This document shows, piece by piece, positions 55,592 through 64,000 of a stretch of DNA of 64,000 bases. The notes below the pieces were generated by a model. That model worked only from the letters and a program-made list of their open reading frames with translations. It did no database searches and was not told the origin of the DNA. The stretch's first letter is position 1. Each line of letters opens with the position of its first letter. The position numbers and the translations under genes were made by a program. The stretch comes from Allocoleopsis franciscana PCC 7113 (GTDB taxonomy: Bacteria > Cyanobacteriota > Cyanobacteriia > Cyanobacteriales > Coleofasciculaceae): NCBI RefSeq assembly GCF_000317515.1, contig NC_019738.1, positions 1,463,501 through 1,527,500 of the forward strand. The letters run 5' to 3'.

Positions 55592-55771
55592 ATTTTACTT
55601 CTTTGTTCAATGAGTTCCTAGTTATTCATGGTTTCGTCAAGCGTCAATCAGGGCTTTTATTGTTTTTTATTTTTGGGGCTTACTGATACACTTTCAATAA
55701 AGCATTGCTAGGGGTTTTATTGATATCAAATTTATCAATTATTTTCAGGCTGCCCAAAATTTAACTGTGCG

Positions 55772-56476
55772 ATGAAACCTTATCAGAAGATACAAATTCT
55801 AGAGTGTGGAGAGCCGCTCGTACCCATTCCCCTAGAACAGTTTGCCGTAGAATCACCTCATCCCTACGAAAAACTGGGAGCGCCTTATGGGGACACTTCT
55901 CCGTATTATCTGCGCGAGAGCGTAATCGCAGCCTTGATTAGCGCACAAGCTGAACTCCAACAACGCCATGCCGATTGGCGCATCCAGATTTTTGATGCCT
56001 ATCGACCCGTCGCCGTTCAACAATTTATGGTAGACCACACATTTGCTGAGGTGGTTCAATCCCAAAAATTAGACCCAGATACCTTATCCGACGACCAACG
56101 CGACGTAATTATACAACAAGTCTATCAAATCTGGGCGGTGCCAAGCCCTAACCCAAAGACGCCGCCGCCTCACAGTACCGGTGCCGCCATCGATCTGACC
56201 CTGGTGGATGCGACAGGTCAGCTCATTGACATGGGTTCAGCCATTGACGAACTCTCACCCCGTTCTCATCCCGACTATTACGTCAATCAGCCAGACAAGC
56301 CCTATCATGAGCATCGGCAGGTATTGCGCGATGTCATGTACTCGGCGGGCTTTTGCCGTCATCCAGGAGAGTGGTGGCATTTCTGCCTGGGGGATCAGAT
56401 GTGGGCGTGGTTGTGCAATCAAGACAATCCAACAGTGAGTGTTACGGCACGTTATGGTCGCGTTGCCCATAAATAA
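55772..56476 (+). CDS. D-alanyl-D-alanine dipeptidase (VanX/M15D family)
   Basis: 234 residues of peptidase family M15D. Zinc and catalytic motifs are FDAYRPVAVQQFM (Arg), PHSTGAAIDLTLVD (zinc His and Asp) and GEWWHFCLG (catalytic Glu and zinc His). The enzyme cleaves D-Ala-D-Ala and is usually a wall-recycling or dipeptide-use enzyme outside vancomycin-resistance clusters; no vanA or vanH lies here. No signal peptide is seen, so a cytoplasmic role is likely. Confidence 0.9.
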   Translation: MKPYQKIQILECGEPLVPIPLEQFAVESPHPYEKLGAPYGDTSPYYLRESVIAALISAQAELQQRHADWRIQIFDAYRPVAVQQFMVDHTFAEVVQSQKLDPDTLSDDQRDVIIQQVYQIWAVPSPNPKTPPPHSTGAAIDLTLVDATGQLIDMGSAIDELSPRSHPDYYVNQPDKPYHEHRQVLRDVMYSAGFCRHPGEWWHFCLGDQMWAWLCNQDNPTVSVTARYGRVAHK

Positions 56477-56732
56477 GCTGTTACGCATCTAATTTGCTTG
56501 TTGAGGCGGCGGGGGAGCAGGGTCGGAGCTCATACGAGGACAGGGGAGCACAGGAGCAGGGGAGCGGATGTGAACTGTTTTATCCTGTGTTGAGAATGTG
56601 CAAGTTAAATGCGCTTTAGCTTAGGAAAGTATCAGGTATCAGGGGTCAACTGTCAGGTGCCGGCAGCCAGAAGTCAGATAATCTAGGTAAAGACGGTTTT
56701 GTTTAGCATGTACCCCTAGAAACAAACAATAT

Positions 56733-57107
56733 ATGGTTGCACCCCAGCGAGTATTTGTTCTCCTATTTCATGCCCGAACGGAAAACGAGGGAATTCACAC
56801 GATTCGGATTGGCGATCGCAACAAGGTACTGATGTTTGAATCAGAAGACGATGCCATCCGCTTTGGTCTATTGTTAGAAGCGCAGGACTTTCCAGAAGCT
56901 ACTGTGGAAGCCATCGGTGCTGATGAAATTGAAGAGTTTTGCCGTTCTAATGATTATGATTGGGAGCTAATTGAACCCGGACGCTTGGAAATTCCCCCAG
57001 AGACGAATGTGGAACAAACAGACTGGCAAGTGAAAGCCGAGCAACCAGAGGAACCAGAAATGACTGACTTAGAGCGCATTCGCCGTCAGCTAGAGGGACT
57101 ATTGTAA
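56733..57107 (+). CDS. DUF3110 family protein
   Basis: 124 residues with RVFVLLFHARTENEGIHTIR, VLMFESEDDAIRFGLLLEAQ and EEFCRSNDYDWELIEPGRLE. This matches the cyanobacterial and plastid DUF3110 family. The remaining 25 residues are acidic and end LERIRRQLEGLL, a short helix. No activity known. It is followed by tandem repeats and murQ in the same direction. Confidence 0.85.
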   Translation: MVAPQRVFVLLFHARTENEGIHTIRIGDRNKVLMFESEDDAIRFGLLLEAQDFPEATVEAIGADEIEEFCRSNDYDWELIEPGRLEIPPETNVEQTDWQVKAEQPEEPEMTDLERIRRQLEGLL

Positions 57108-57158
57108 ATATCTAGGGAATGGGAAAAAGGATAAAAGTCAAACGTCAAACCCTGACTT

Positions 57159-57201
57159 ATGACCAATAACCGATGACCAATGACCAATGACCGATGACCA
57201 A
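57159..57201. repeat. TGACCAA heptamer-type tandem repeats upstream of murQ
   Basis: ATGACCAATAACCGATGACC followed by AATGACCAATGACCGATGAC are degenerate 7-bp units (short tandemly repeated sequences of cyanobacteria). They lie 12 bp before murQ. Confidence 0.75.
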
Positions 57202-57212
57202 ACAGTAAAATC

Positions 57213-58145
57213 ATGAAGAATTTGGAGGAGCGGGGTCATCTGCTGACTGAGCAGATTAATCCAGCAAGTCAGAAGCTTGACCAGCTAACATCTCTGGAGT
57301 TGGTAGATCTATTTAATCGCGAGGATGCCAAAACTCTCAGTGCGATCGCAGCGGCACGAATTGAGCTGGCACAAGCCATTGACCGCACGGCTCTTGCTCT
57401 GAGTCGGGGGGGACGGCTATTCTATGTGGGAGCAGGAACAAGTGGGCGTTTAGGGGTACTAGATGCAGCCGAGTGTCCCCCAACTTTTTGTACACCGCCC
57501 GAACTGGTTCAGGGCATCATCGCTGGAGGTGCTGGTGCTTTGGTGCGGAGTTCGGAAGATTTGGAGGATAAACCGGAAGATGGTGCCGAAGCGATCGCCC
57601 ATCGCCATGTTACGGAACTCGATGTTGTCGTCGGCATCACCGCAGGTGGCACCACACCCTTCGTTCACGGTGCTCTCCAGGCCGCACGGCAGCGAGGAGC
57701 AACAACAATTTTAATCGCCTGTGTTCCGTCAGAACAGGTGAGTACAGAGGCTGACTTGGATATCCGGCTGTTGGTTGGCCCAGAAGTCCTGGCTGGCTCC
57801 ACGCGGCTAAAAGCGGGTACTGTAACCAAGATGGCATTGAACATCCTCTCCACCAGTGTGATGGTTCGGAGGGGCAAAGTCTACGGCAATCGCATGGTAG
57901 ATGTTGCCGTGACCAACAAAAAACTTCATGACCGTGCGTTGCGAATTCTGCAAGACCTCACCAGTCTGAGCCGGGAAGAGGCAGGATATTTATTAGAGCT
58001 GAGTGGACGCCAAGTTAAATTAGCGCTTGTGATGCATTGGACAGGACTCGGCAAAGAAGAAGGCGATCGCCTCCTGGCTCAACATCAAGGAGATCTGAGG
58101 AGCGCCGTGCAAAGCTGGAATCACAATACTATGGAGAACAGTTGA
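57213..58145 (+). CDS. murQ: N-acetylmuramic acid 6-phosphate etherase MurQ
   Basis: 310 residues of the SIS-domain etherase. It removes the lactyl ether from MurNAc-6-phosphate to give GlcNAc-6-phosphate in wall recycling. Motifs are LFYVGAGTSGRLGVLDAAEC (SIS phosphosugar loop), CPPTFCTPPELVQGIIAGG, TAGGTTPFVHGALQAAR and GPEVLAGSTRLKAGTVTKM, all typical. The GGAGGA near the start lies inside the coding sequence, so the ATG before it has a weak site. The next gene encodes a membrane protease 54 bp away. Confidence 0.95.
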   Translation: MKNLEERGHLLTEQINPASQKLDQLTSLELVDLFNREDAKTLSAIAAARIELAQAIDRTALALSRGGRLFYVGAGTSGRLGVLDAAECPPTFCTPPELVQGIIAGGAGALVRSSEDLEDKPEDGAEAIAHRHVTELDVVVGITAGGTTPFVHGALQAARQRGATTILIACVPSEQVSTEADLDIRLLVGPEVLAGSTRLKAGTVTKMALNILSTSVMVRRGKVYGNRMVDVAVTNKKLHDRALRILQDLTSLSREEAGYLLELSGRQVKLALVMHWTGLGKEEGDRLLAQHQGDLRSAVQSWNHNTMENS

Positions 58146-58199
58146 GACTTTTTCTGCGATTGTTCCCATCACCTATAAGAAACGACTAACTACTCAAAA

Positions 58200-59741
58200 A
58201 TGTTTACTGGATCGGAGACGACTGCAACGGTATTAATTATTCTAGTGGCGCTCGGCGTCATGGGTTGGGGCTTCAACCGTGCCCGGACTTACGGCAAACT
58301 GGGAATCTTAGCCTGGTTGCAGTCGGTCGTATTAACAGCTCCTTGGTTAGTGTTTTTTGGCTTAGTAACCGCTGGAGTTTATCTCAATTTTGTAGGCATT
58401 CTCTTTTTATTGGTCGCCTCAGCCGGATTGTACATCTATTTGGGCAAGCTATTACGGGATGCCGGTCAGGATGCGGTGTTGCAGGAACGAGCTAAGCAAC
58501 TGCTGAATAACGAAGCCCCACCGAGTGATACTCCCCAACAGCCGGATGAGCCAAAAGTCGCAACCATTGAGAATTCAACGCCGCCCAACAATGGCACGAA
58601 TCCCGCGATTGAGGTGGTTCCCATTCCGGCAGACGACCTTAAGCTCCTGCAAGGGATTTTTAGTATTGATACCTTCTTTGCTACTGAAACAATTCCCTAT
58701 CAGGAAGGAGTCATTTTCAAAGGTAATATGCGGGGTACAGACCCAGAAGAAGTGTATTCCCGTTTAGCTAGTAGTGTAGAAGAACGATTAGGTGATCGCT
58801 ACCGACTCTTTTTAGTGGAAAGCCCTGAAGGCAGACCCGTGGTGATTGTTCTTCCCAGCAGTAATGATCCCCAACCTGCAACCGTTCCTCAAAAAATTCT
58901 CGCCGTTGTCCTTGTGGTTGCCACAATCGCCACATCCTTAGAAGCGGCTGGGTTGCTGCTGAACTTCGATTTCTTCAAAAACCCAGAACGATTTTCGGAA
59001 GTCCTGCCCTTCGCGTTGGGAATCTGGACAGTTTTTGCCGCACACGAACTCGGTCACTGGTGGCAAGCCATACGCCATAAAGTCAAACTCGGTCTGCCTT
59101 TTTTCATTCCCAGTTGGCAAATTGGTTCTTTTGGTGCTATTACTCGTTTTGAGTCTTTAATCCCTCACCGAGCCGCCTTATTTGATATCTCCTTCGCCGG
59201 TCCTGCCGCCGGTGGTATTGTTTCCTTACTGATGTTGATTGTCGGATTCATCCTCTCTCATCAGGGCAGTACCTTCCAAATCCCCGTTCAGTTTTTTCAG
59301 GGATCGATCTTGGTGGGATCGCTAGCACGAGTTTTCTTGGGATCGGCTTTACAAGGAAATTTAGTGGATGTTCACCCATTAACGATTATTGGTTGGCTAG
59401 GTTTGGTGGTGACGGCCTTGAACGTGATGCCAGCCGGTCAACTGGATGGAGGGCGAGTTGTTCAGGCCATCTACGGACGTAAAACGGCTCGGCGTACCAC
59501 CATTGCTACCTTAATTGTCTTGGGAATTGTAGCGTTGGTGAATCCAGCCAATCCCATTGTTTTGTACTGGGCAATTGTAATTCTGTTTTTGCAGCGGGGT
59601 TTAGAACGTCCGACGCTCAATGAGATTACAGAACTGAATGACACACGAGCCATTCTAGGATTGTTAGTGCTGTTTTTGATGGTGGCAACCCTGATCCCCT
59701 TGACTCCTGCTTTAGCCGTTCGTCTGGGAATTGGGGGTTGA
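58200..59741 (+). CDS. Site-2 protease family intramembrane metalloprotease (EGY-like)
   Basis: 513 residues. N-terminal membrane helices and a soluble domain (about 60-230) with VYSRLASSVEERLGDRYRLF precede the protease core. The catalytic motif is HELGHWWQ near residue 283, with a second motif NVMPAGQLDGGRVVQAIYG that supplies the zinc Asp. This architecture matches the cyanobacterial/plastid EGY1-type family of M50 proteases. Targets unknown; homologues may cleave regulators at the membrane. About eight membrane helices are visible. Confidence 0.88.
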   Translation: MFTGSETTATVLIILVALGVMGWGFNRARTYGKLGILAWLQSVVLTAPWLVFFGLVTAGVYLNFVGILFLLVASAGLYIYLGKLLRDAGQDAVLQERAKQLLNNEAPPSDTPQQPDEPKVATIENSTPPNNGTNPAIEVVPIPADDLKLLQGIFSIDTFFATETIPYQEGVIFKGNMRGTDPEEVYSRLASSVEERLGDRYRLFLVESPEGRPVVIVLPSSNDPQPATVPQKILAVVLVVATIATSLEAAGLLLNFDFFKNPERFSEVLPFALGIWTVFAAHELGHWWQAIRHKVKLGLPFFIPSWQIGSFGAITRFESLIPHRAALFDISFAGPAAGGIVSLLMLIVGFILSHQGSTFQIPVQFFQGSILVGSLARVFLGSALQGNLVDVHPLTIIGWLGLVVTALNVMPAGQLDGGRVVQAIYGRKTARRTTIATLIVLGIVALVNPANPIVLYWAIVILFLQRGLERPTLNEITELNDTRAILGLLVLFLMVATLIPLTPALAVRLGIGG

Positions 59742-60393
59742 GCAGCCTTTGCCTTTTGCAGAATAATCCGTTCAAGAGGTGTAATACTCATTCTCTAAAG
59801 GCTTGCTACACATACTTTACTTGCTCCCCCTTTTTCAGGGGGATGGGGGGGAGCGATCAGTAACCTCGTCATCGTGAAATGCTATAACCCATTCCCCATC
59901 GCAACCTTACCTTAATTAATTGTCATGCATTCCTTACCATAGGTGCATGGCAATTCAGTATTTTCCCGGTTAAAATGAAATCTACTATGTACGACAATTA
60001 GTACAAAGAGGGATTGACAGGGTTCTCCAAAATCAAAATTGATTGCAGAACCCATTGTCCAATGGCTCTAGTCATACCTCTCTAAAAATTATGCACTTGT
60101 GTAAGCGCTCTTTAGAGTGCAGCCTTAACGGCGCTTCGTGGTTGTGAATTTTCCTCCCTCGACAGCAAAACATTTTTGCGTACTGCTCAAGAGAATCCGA
60201 TTGCACTCGACAAGCATCTGCTCCAAAAACAAAACGAGTTTATGCTCCGGCGCAAAAATCAATACAAGTGCATTCCATATTTCCCAACCAGGAAGAGGTT
60301 TTTTAAGGTTTCCGGAGCTACTCAGCATTGGGGTGCTTTTTATCTATGGATTAGTACGCTCAAGAGACTAAAGCACCACTTGTGAGGATTGCC
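59742..60393. other. Spacer after the site-2 protease gene
   Basis: 652 bp without a supported gene. It has a hairpin at 59823-59854, listed separately, and AT-rich DNA after it. Small frames at 60138-60385 have no ribosome site and look accidental. Confidence 0.45.
59823..59854 (+). terminator. Hairpin downstream of the site-2 protease gene
   Basis: GCTCCCCC (59823-59830) pairs with GGGGGAGC (59847-59854) across a 16-nt loop that also contains CCCCCTTTTTCAGGGGG alternative pairing. No U-tract follows. Confidence 0.45.
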
Positions 60394-60837
60394 ATGGAAG
60401 ACACAAATACTAGAGGCTCTGCCACAGCGACTTTCGAGAGAAAAGTGATTCAGCCCCGTCTGATTATCCAGGCATTGGCGTTTACAGGGATTTTGTACTT
60501 CTGCATTGGTCAGACACCGCCTGATACAACAAGACCCTTGTTTCGCCCTGTAGAAACGAGAACAACTTTTTCAACTCCCGTTAGTCATTCCGTATTGCAA
60601 CATGTCTCACAGCAGTCTGGTTTACCAACCACTGCTCTCCGCATTGTTCAGGCTAGACCGCAAACTTGGCAGGATAATTGCCTAGAGCTAGCTGATTCTA
60701 GGGCTTTGTGTACCAAAATGACTGTTCCTGGCTGGCAAATCGCTGTGATGAGTGGACAACAACGCTGGATTTATCGCACCAATGCCTCAGGTTCGGTCAT
60801 GAAGCTGGAAAGTGCAATCTCTTCACCTAGCTCATGA
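60394..60837 (+). CDS. Hypothetical membrane-anchored protein
   Basis: 147 residues from MEDTNTRGSATATFERKVIQ; GAGG lies 8 bp upstream. One hydrophobic segment at about 23-41 (LIIQALAFTGILYFCIGQ) anchors it, leaving a soluble outer part of about 100 residues with LPTTALRIVQARPQTWQDNC, CLELADSRALCTKM and VMSGQQRWIYRTNASGSVMK. Two Cys near 90-100 may form a disulfide. Cyanobacterial homologues of unknown function have the same end, but no domain name can be given. Confidence 0.65.
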   Translation: MEDTNTRGSATATFERKVIQPRLIIQALAFTGILYFCIGQTPPDTTRPLFRPVETRTTFSTPVSHSVLQHVSQQSGLPTTALRIVQARPQTWQDNCLELADSRALCTKMTVPGWQIAVMSGQQRWIYRTNASGSVMKLESAISSPSS

Positions 60838-61519
60838 AATGATCAATTAAGCCTTGATATCATCTCCGTTAAGAAAACTACACTATGCGGGAGTTTGTAG
60901 TGAGGACTTTCGTCCTCTTGTGAGGGTTACTAAAGTACCTACTACAAACAGGATTTTATGATGGGTAATCAACCGACCGTCATCTGATATCATGTCCGGT
61001 TAAACACCCATCGTTAGGATTGACGCGGGGACACGGAGACATGGGGACGCGGAGAGTTTTTATTATGGGTAATTAGACGGACATGATATGACGACGTACC
61101 AAGTCTCGCTTCAGTAATTAGTTAAAACGTACTAAGAGGGCAAGACTTGACGCACCTTACTGGAAGTTCAGGTTAACTTGAGCAATGACCTCTAAGTACA
61201 ACAAACTTATCAAGGTTGATGTCTTATAAAAACAATAGTATTGTTGTTTTTATAAGATTATTTGAAGGACTTTTATTTTCTTTAATTATTAAGTGCCAAT
61301 ATTCTATTGTAACTTGGTTTATTTGATTTTTTCAAAATAGATGTAATTCAGACAAGGAAAGCTTTTGAGTCAGCTCATCTGTTCATAATGTTGACCTCGT
61401 TTCAAACACGAAACCTTAAAAATTCCTAGAAGAAAGCGTACAAATGCTTACGATTCTTCCTAAAGTTGCTAACCTAAAGGTAGGAGTAAATCCTCTCAAC
61501 GAAGTGGAATTGAGTAATT
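60838..61519. other. Long pflB upstream region with repeats
   Basis: 682 bp. It holds repeat units TGATATCATCTCCGTTAA (60855-60872), TGATATCATGTCCGGTTAA (60985-61003) and an inverted GACGGACATGATATGA (61077-61092), plus a GGGGACACGGAGA-like tandem stretch at 61026-61055. A strong hairpin at 61225-61258 and a small upstream ORF are listed separately. Confidence 0.55.
61225..61258. promoter_or_regulatory. AT-rich hairpin upstream of pflB
   Basis: CTTATAAAAACAA (61225-61237) pairs perfectly with TTGTTTTTATAAG (61246-61258) around an 8-nt loop. It lies about 260 bp before pflB. An operator or terminator-like role is possible. Confidence 0.45.
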
Positions 61520-61575
61520 ATGATGTTAAACCAATGGCAAGGTTTTACTTCCGGCTTATGGACACAGGAAATTAA
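61444..61575 (+). CDS. Short upstream ORF overlapping the pflB start
   Basis: A 43-codon frame, [20 protein letters not shown] and on to [13 protein letters not shown], begins 76 bp before pflB and ends inside it in another frame. AGAAGAAAG precedes its ATG. Possible leader peptide for pflB control, or chance. Confidence 0.3.
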   Translation: MLTILPKVANLKVGVNPLNEVELSNYDVKPMARFYFRLMDTGN

Positions 61576-63748
61576 TGTCCAGGATTTTATTCAAAAGAAT
61601 TACACTTCATACGTAGGAGACGAGTCTTTTTTAGCCCATCCCACACAACGGACGGAAACGTTGTGGGATAAAGTGAAATTCCTCATGGAACAAGAGAGGG
61701 AAAAGGGCGTACTGGATGCCGATACCACTGTTGTATCGACGATTACCTCTCATGCACCAGGTTATATTGCCAAGGACTTAGAACAAATTGTTGGGTTGCA
61801 AACAGATAAACCCTTAAAGCGTGCCATCATGCCGTTTGGCGGTATTCGGGTCGCCAAGAAGGCTTTAGAAGCTTATGGTTATCAACTCGACCCACAAACA
61901 GAGGAGATTTTTAAATACCGCAAAACCCATAATGACGGCGTGTTCGATGGCTACACCCGTGCAATGAAAAAAGCGCGGCATTCTGGAATTATCACAGGTT
62001 TACCCGATGCCTATGGTCGCGGTCGGATTATTGGCGACTATCGGCGAGTGGCACTGTATGGCGTAGACCGCTTGATTGCAGATAAGAAAGCGCAACTCGA
62101 ATCCCTGGAACTCGATGTAATCGACGAATCGGTGATTCAGCTACGGGAAGAAATCTGTGAGCAAATTCGCGCTTTGGGTGAACTCAAAGCTATGGCAGCC
62201 GATTACGGCTTTGATATTAGCCAACCCGCAGCCACAGCGAAAGAAGCGGTTCAGTGGACGTACTTTGCTTACCTGGGTGCTGTTAAAGAACAGAACGGTG
62301 CGGCAATGTCCTTGGGACGGGTTTCTACGTTCTTGGATATTTATATTGAACGCGACCTGAAAAATGGCACGCTAACCGAAGCCGAAGCACAGGAAATCAT
62401 CGACCATTTCGTGATGAAATTGCGGATGGTGCGCTTCCTACGGACACCCGATTACAACGAACTGTTCTCTGGTGACCCAACCTGGGTCACGGAATGCATT
62501 GGCGGTATGGGTTTAGATGGACGACCTCTGGTTACCAAAAACAATTTCCGCTTCTTGCACACCCTATCTAACCTGGGTCCTGCACCCGAACCCAACTTAA
62601 CCGTCCTGTGGTCGGAGCAATTACCGATAAACTTTAAGCGTTACTGCGCTAAGGTTTCCGCCGAAACCTGCTCAATTCAGTACGAAAACGACGATTTGAT
62701 GCGTCCTGAGTATGGCGATGACTACGGGATCGCCTGCTGTGTTTCAGCCATGCGAATTGGTAAGCAGATGCAGTTCTTCGGTGCGCGTGCCAACTTAGCC
62801 AAGGCGCTACTGTATGCCATCAATGGCGGGAAGGATGAAAAAGCAGGGGATCAGGTTGCTCCTGAGTTTGAGCCGATTACCTCAGAATACTTGGATTATG
62901 ACGAGGTAATGGCGAAGTTCGATGTGTTGATGGATTGGCTGGCTAAGTTGTACATCAACACCCTGAATGTCATCCATTACATGCACGATAAATACTGTTA
63001 TGAACGCCTGGAAATGGCGTTACATGACCGCGATATCTTGCGAACAATGGCATGTGGTGTGGCAGGGTTGTCGGTAGTGGCAGATGCTTTATCAGCCATA
63101 AAGTATGCCAAGGTAAAGGTTATTCGCAACGAAAGCGGTTTGGCAGTGGATTACCAAATCGAAGGCGATTATCCCAAATATGGGAATAATGATGACCGGG
63201 TGGATAGCATTGCCGCGAAGCTGGTCGAAGATTTCATGAACAAGTTGCGTCAGAACAAGACGTATCGCAACGCAGTGCCAACCCAGTCAATTCTTACCAT
63301 TACCTCGAACGTGGTGTATGGCAAGAAAACCGGCAACACGCCAGATGGACGTAAGGCAGGAGAACCGTTTGCACCGGGGGCAAACCCAATGCATGGACGG
63401 GATACCAAAGGTGCGATCGCAGCCTTAGAATCCGTCGCCAAACTTCCTTACGAACACGCCCAAGATGGCATTTCCTACACCTTCTCCATCGTGCCCCAAG
63501 CATTAGGTAAGACGGATGAGAACCGATTCAACAACCTGGTAGGAATGCTAGATGGTTACTTCCACAATGGAGGACATCACATCAACATCAACGTCCTGAA
63601 TCGTGAAACCTTGTTGGATGCGATCGATCATCCCGAAAAATATCCGCAGCTAACAATTCGGGTATCCGGTTATGCCGTGAACTTTATTAAGTTAACCCGC
63701 GAACAACAGTTAGATGTAATTCAACGAACCTTCCACGATCGCATTTAG
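61520..63748 (+). CDS. pflB: Pyruvate formate-lyase (formate acetyltransferase)
   Basis: 742 residues. PflB splits pyruvate with CoA into acetyl-CoA and formate under anoxia, using a glycyl radical. The catalytic cysteine pair is C406-C407 in [11 protein letters not shown]. The radical glycine is G717 in RVSGYAVNF near the end. Conserved blocks such as [20 protein letters not shown] and [20 protein letters not shown] are present. The ATG is doubled (ATGATG). It is followed by its activase gene 116 bp away, after CTCTGCG repeats. In cyanobacteria pfl supports dark fermentation. Confidence 0.96.
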   Translation: MMLNQWQGFTSGLWTQEINVQDFIQKNYTSYVGDESFLAHPTQRTETLWDKVKFLMEQEREKGVLDADTTVVSTITSHAPGYIAKDLEQIVGLQTDKPLKRAIMPFGGIRVAKKALEAYGYQLDPQTEEIFKYRKTHNDGVFDGYTRAMKKARHSGIITGLPDAYGRGRIIGDYRRVALYGVDRLIADKKAQLESLELDVIDESVIQLREEICEQIRALGELKAMAADYGFDISQPAATAKEAVQWTYFAYLGAVKEQNGAAMSLGRVSTFLDIYIERDLKNGTLTEAEAQEIIDHFVMKLRMVRFLRTPDYNELFSGDPTWVTECIGGMGLDGRPLVTKNNFRFLHTLSNLGPAPEPNLTVLWSEQLPINFKRYCAKVSAETCSIQYENDDLMRPEYGDDYGIACCVSAMRIGKQMQFFGARANLAKALLYAINGGKDEKAGDQVAPEFEPITSEYLDYDEVMAKFDVLMDWLAKLYINTLNVIHYMHDKYCYERLEMALHDRDILRTMACGVAGLSVVADALSAIKYAKVKVIRNESGLAVDYQIEGDYPKYGNNDDRVDSIAAKLVEDFMNKLRQNKTYRNAVPTQSILTITSNVVYGKKTGNTPDGRKAGEPFAPGANPMHGRDTKGAIAALESVAKLPYEHAQDGISYTFSIVPQALGKTDENRFNNLVGMLDGYFHNGGHHININVLNRETLLDAIDHPEKYPQLTIRVSGYAVNFIKLTREQQLDVIQRTFHDRI

Positions 63749-63754
63749 ATTTCA

Positions 63755-63850
63755 ACGCAGAGAACGCAGAGGGAAGCGCAGAGGTTCGCAAAGAACTCTC
63801 TCCATCCTCTGCGTCCCTTTGCGAAAACCTTAGCGTTCCTTTGCGTTAAA
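63755..63850. repeat. CTCTGCG/GCAGAGG repeat cluster between pflB and pflA
   Basis: AACGCAGAGAACGCAGAGGG and GCGCAGAGGTTCGCAAAG are followed by inverted units CCTCTGCGTCCCTTTGCG and TTCCTTTGCGTTAAA. The same family occurs between nif genes. Confidence 0.65.
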
Positions 63851-63864
63851 AAAACTCTCCTATC

Positions 63865-64000
63865 ATGACTATAGTTGGGCGTATTCACTCCCTTGAAAGC
63901 TGCGGTACCGTTGATGGCCCCGGTATTCGGTTTGTCATCTTCACCCAAGGCTGTCCCCTGCGCTGTCTTTACTGCCACAACCCCGATGCTCGTTGTAGTG
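63865..64000 (+). CDS. pflA: Pyruvate formate-lyase activating enzyme, N-terminal part (runs off the window)
   Basis: The frame opens with [20 protein letters not shown] and contains the radical-SAM triad [12 protein letters not shown], the three cysteines that bind the [4Fe-4S] cluster. PflA makes the glycyl radical on PflB. Only 45 residues are inside the window. Start follows a CTCTCC-rich stretch with a weak ribosome site. Confidence 0.93.
   Translation, partial: MTIVGRIHSLESCGTVDGPGIRFVIFTQGCPLRCLYCHNPDARCS

Noticed and set aside
55772-56476. Vancomycin-resistance cluster
   Set aside because: Only a VanX-like dipeptidase is present; vanA, vanH, vanR and vanS are absent.
60138-60385. 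Two overlapping small frames before the membrane-anchored hypothetical gene
   Set aside because: They overlap each other in different frames and have no start context, so probably random.

Overview
The window is chromosomal DNA of a diazotrophic, probably filamentous and non-heterocystous cyanobacterium. The reasons are the frequent HIP1 octamer (GCGATCGC), a typical cyanobacterial nif island (nifP, fdxH, hesAB, a Mo-dependent nitrogenase family protein), the sbtA-sbtB bicarbonate system, pentapeptide-repeat proteins and many short dispersed cyanobacterial repeats. The nif genes are contiguous: no nifD or fdxN excision element is seen. The fermentative pflB-pflA pair suggests a mat-type organism that meets dark anoxia (Coleofasciculus/Microcoleus-like is a guess, not shown).

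Layout. 1-1 kb: start of an alpha-2-macroglobulin lipoprotein gene and msrB. 1-5.5 kb: molybdate supply, with fused modBC, modA, a ribbon-helix-helix/Mop fusion and a stand-alone Mop protein. 5.6-22.2 kb, minus strand: the main nif arm. In transcription order it is nifB, nifS, nifU, nifH, nifD, nifK, Mo-nitrogenase family gene, nifE, nifN, nifX, DUF269 gene, CCE_0567-type gene, nifW, hesA, a small membrane protein, hesB, fdxH, feoA-like and a small GTPase. 22.2-23.1 kb: a long divergent control region. 23.1-27.2 kb, plus strand: nifP, a small nif-associated gene, a Dps-like gene, a DUF2949 gene, nifV, nifZ and nifT. 27.5-30 kb: a thioredoxin-like ferredoxin and a large pentapeptide-repeat protein. 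30-38 kb: a minus-strand amidohydrolase/oxidase/permease set that appears to be split by an sbtA-sbtB island carrying a truncated second sbtA. 38-64 kb: ordinary cyanobacterial genes (Ser/Thr kinase, nagB, MFS transporter, DUF2235, SH3/peptidoglycan-binding protein, GH13 amylase, SagB-type oxidoreductase, response regulator, D-Ala-D-Ala dipeptidase, murQ, site-2 protease). They include one insertion sequence with exact ends, and the region closes with pflB and the start of pflA.

How it works together. ModABC imports molybdate, and the Mop proteins can bind it. NifU, NifS, NifB, NifE, NifN, NifX and NifV build the clusters and FeMo-cofactor for NifHDK. FdxH delivers electrons, and HesA, HesB, NifW, NifZ and NifT assist maturation.

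The strongest unexplained signal is the nifB-nifP control region. It carries two near-mirror copies of one promoter architecture: three GAGTACA sites, a phased block of about 42 bp and a TATA box, with 32, 84 and 70 bp spacings that are the same in both arms. I infer that it is the site of the low-oxygen activator CnfR, whose gene is not in this window. Other points of interest are the RHH-Mop fusion with a 17-bp palindrome just before its start codon, a Cys-rich membrane protein inserted between hesA and hesB, a FeoA/GTPase pair without FeoB, a 136-137 bp MITE present twice, and an IS with 23-bp inverted ends and a 9-bp target duplication.
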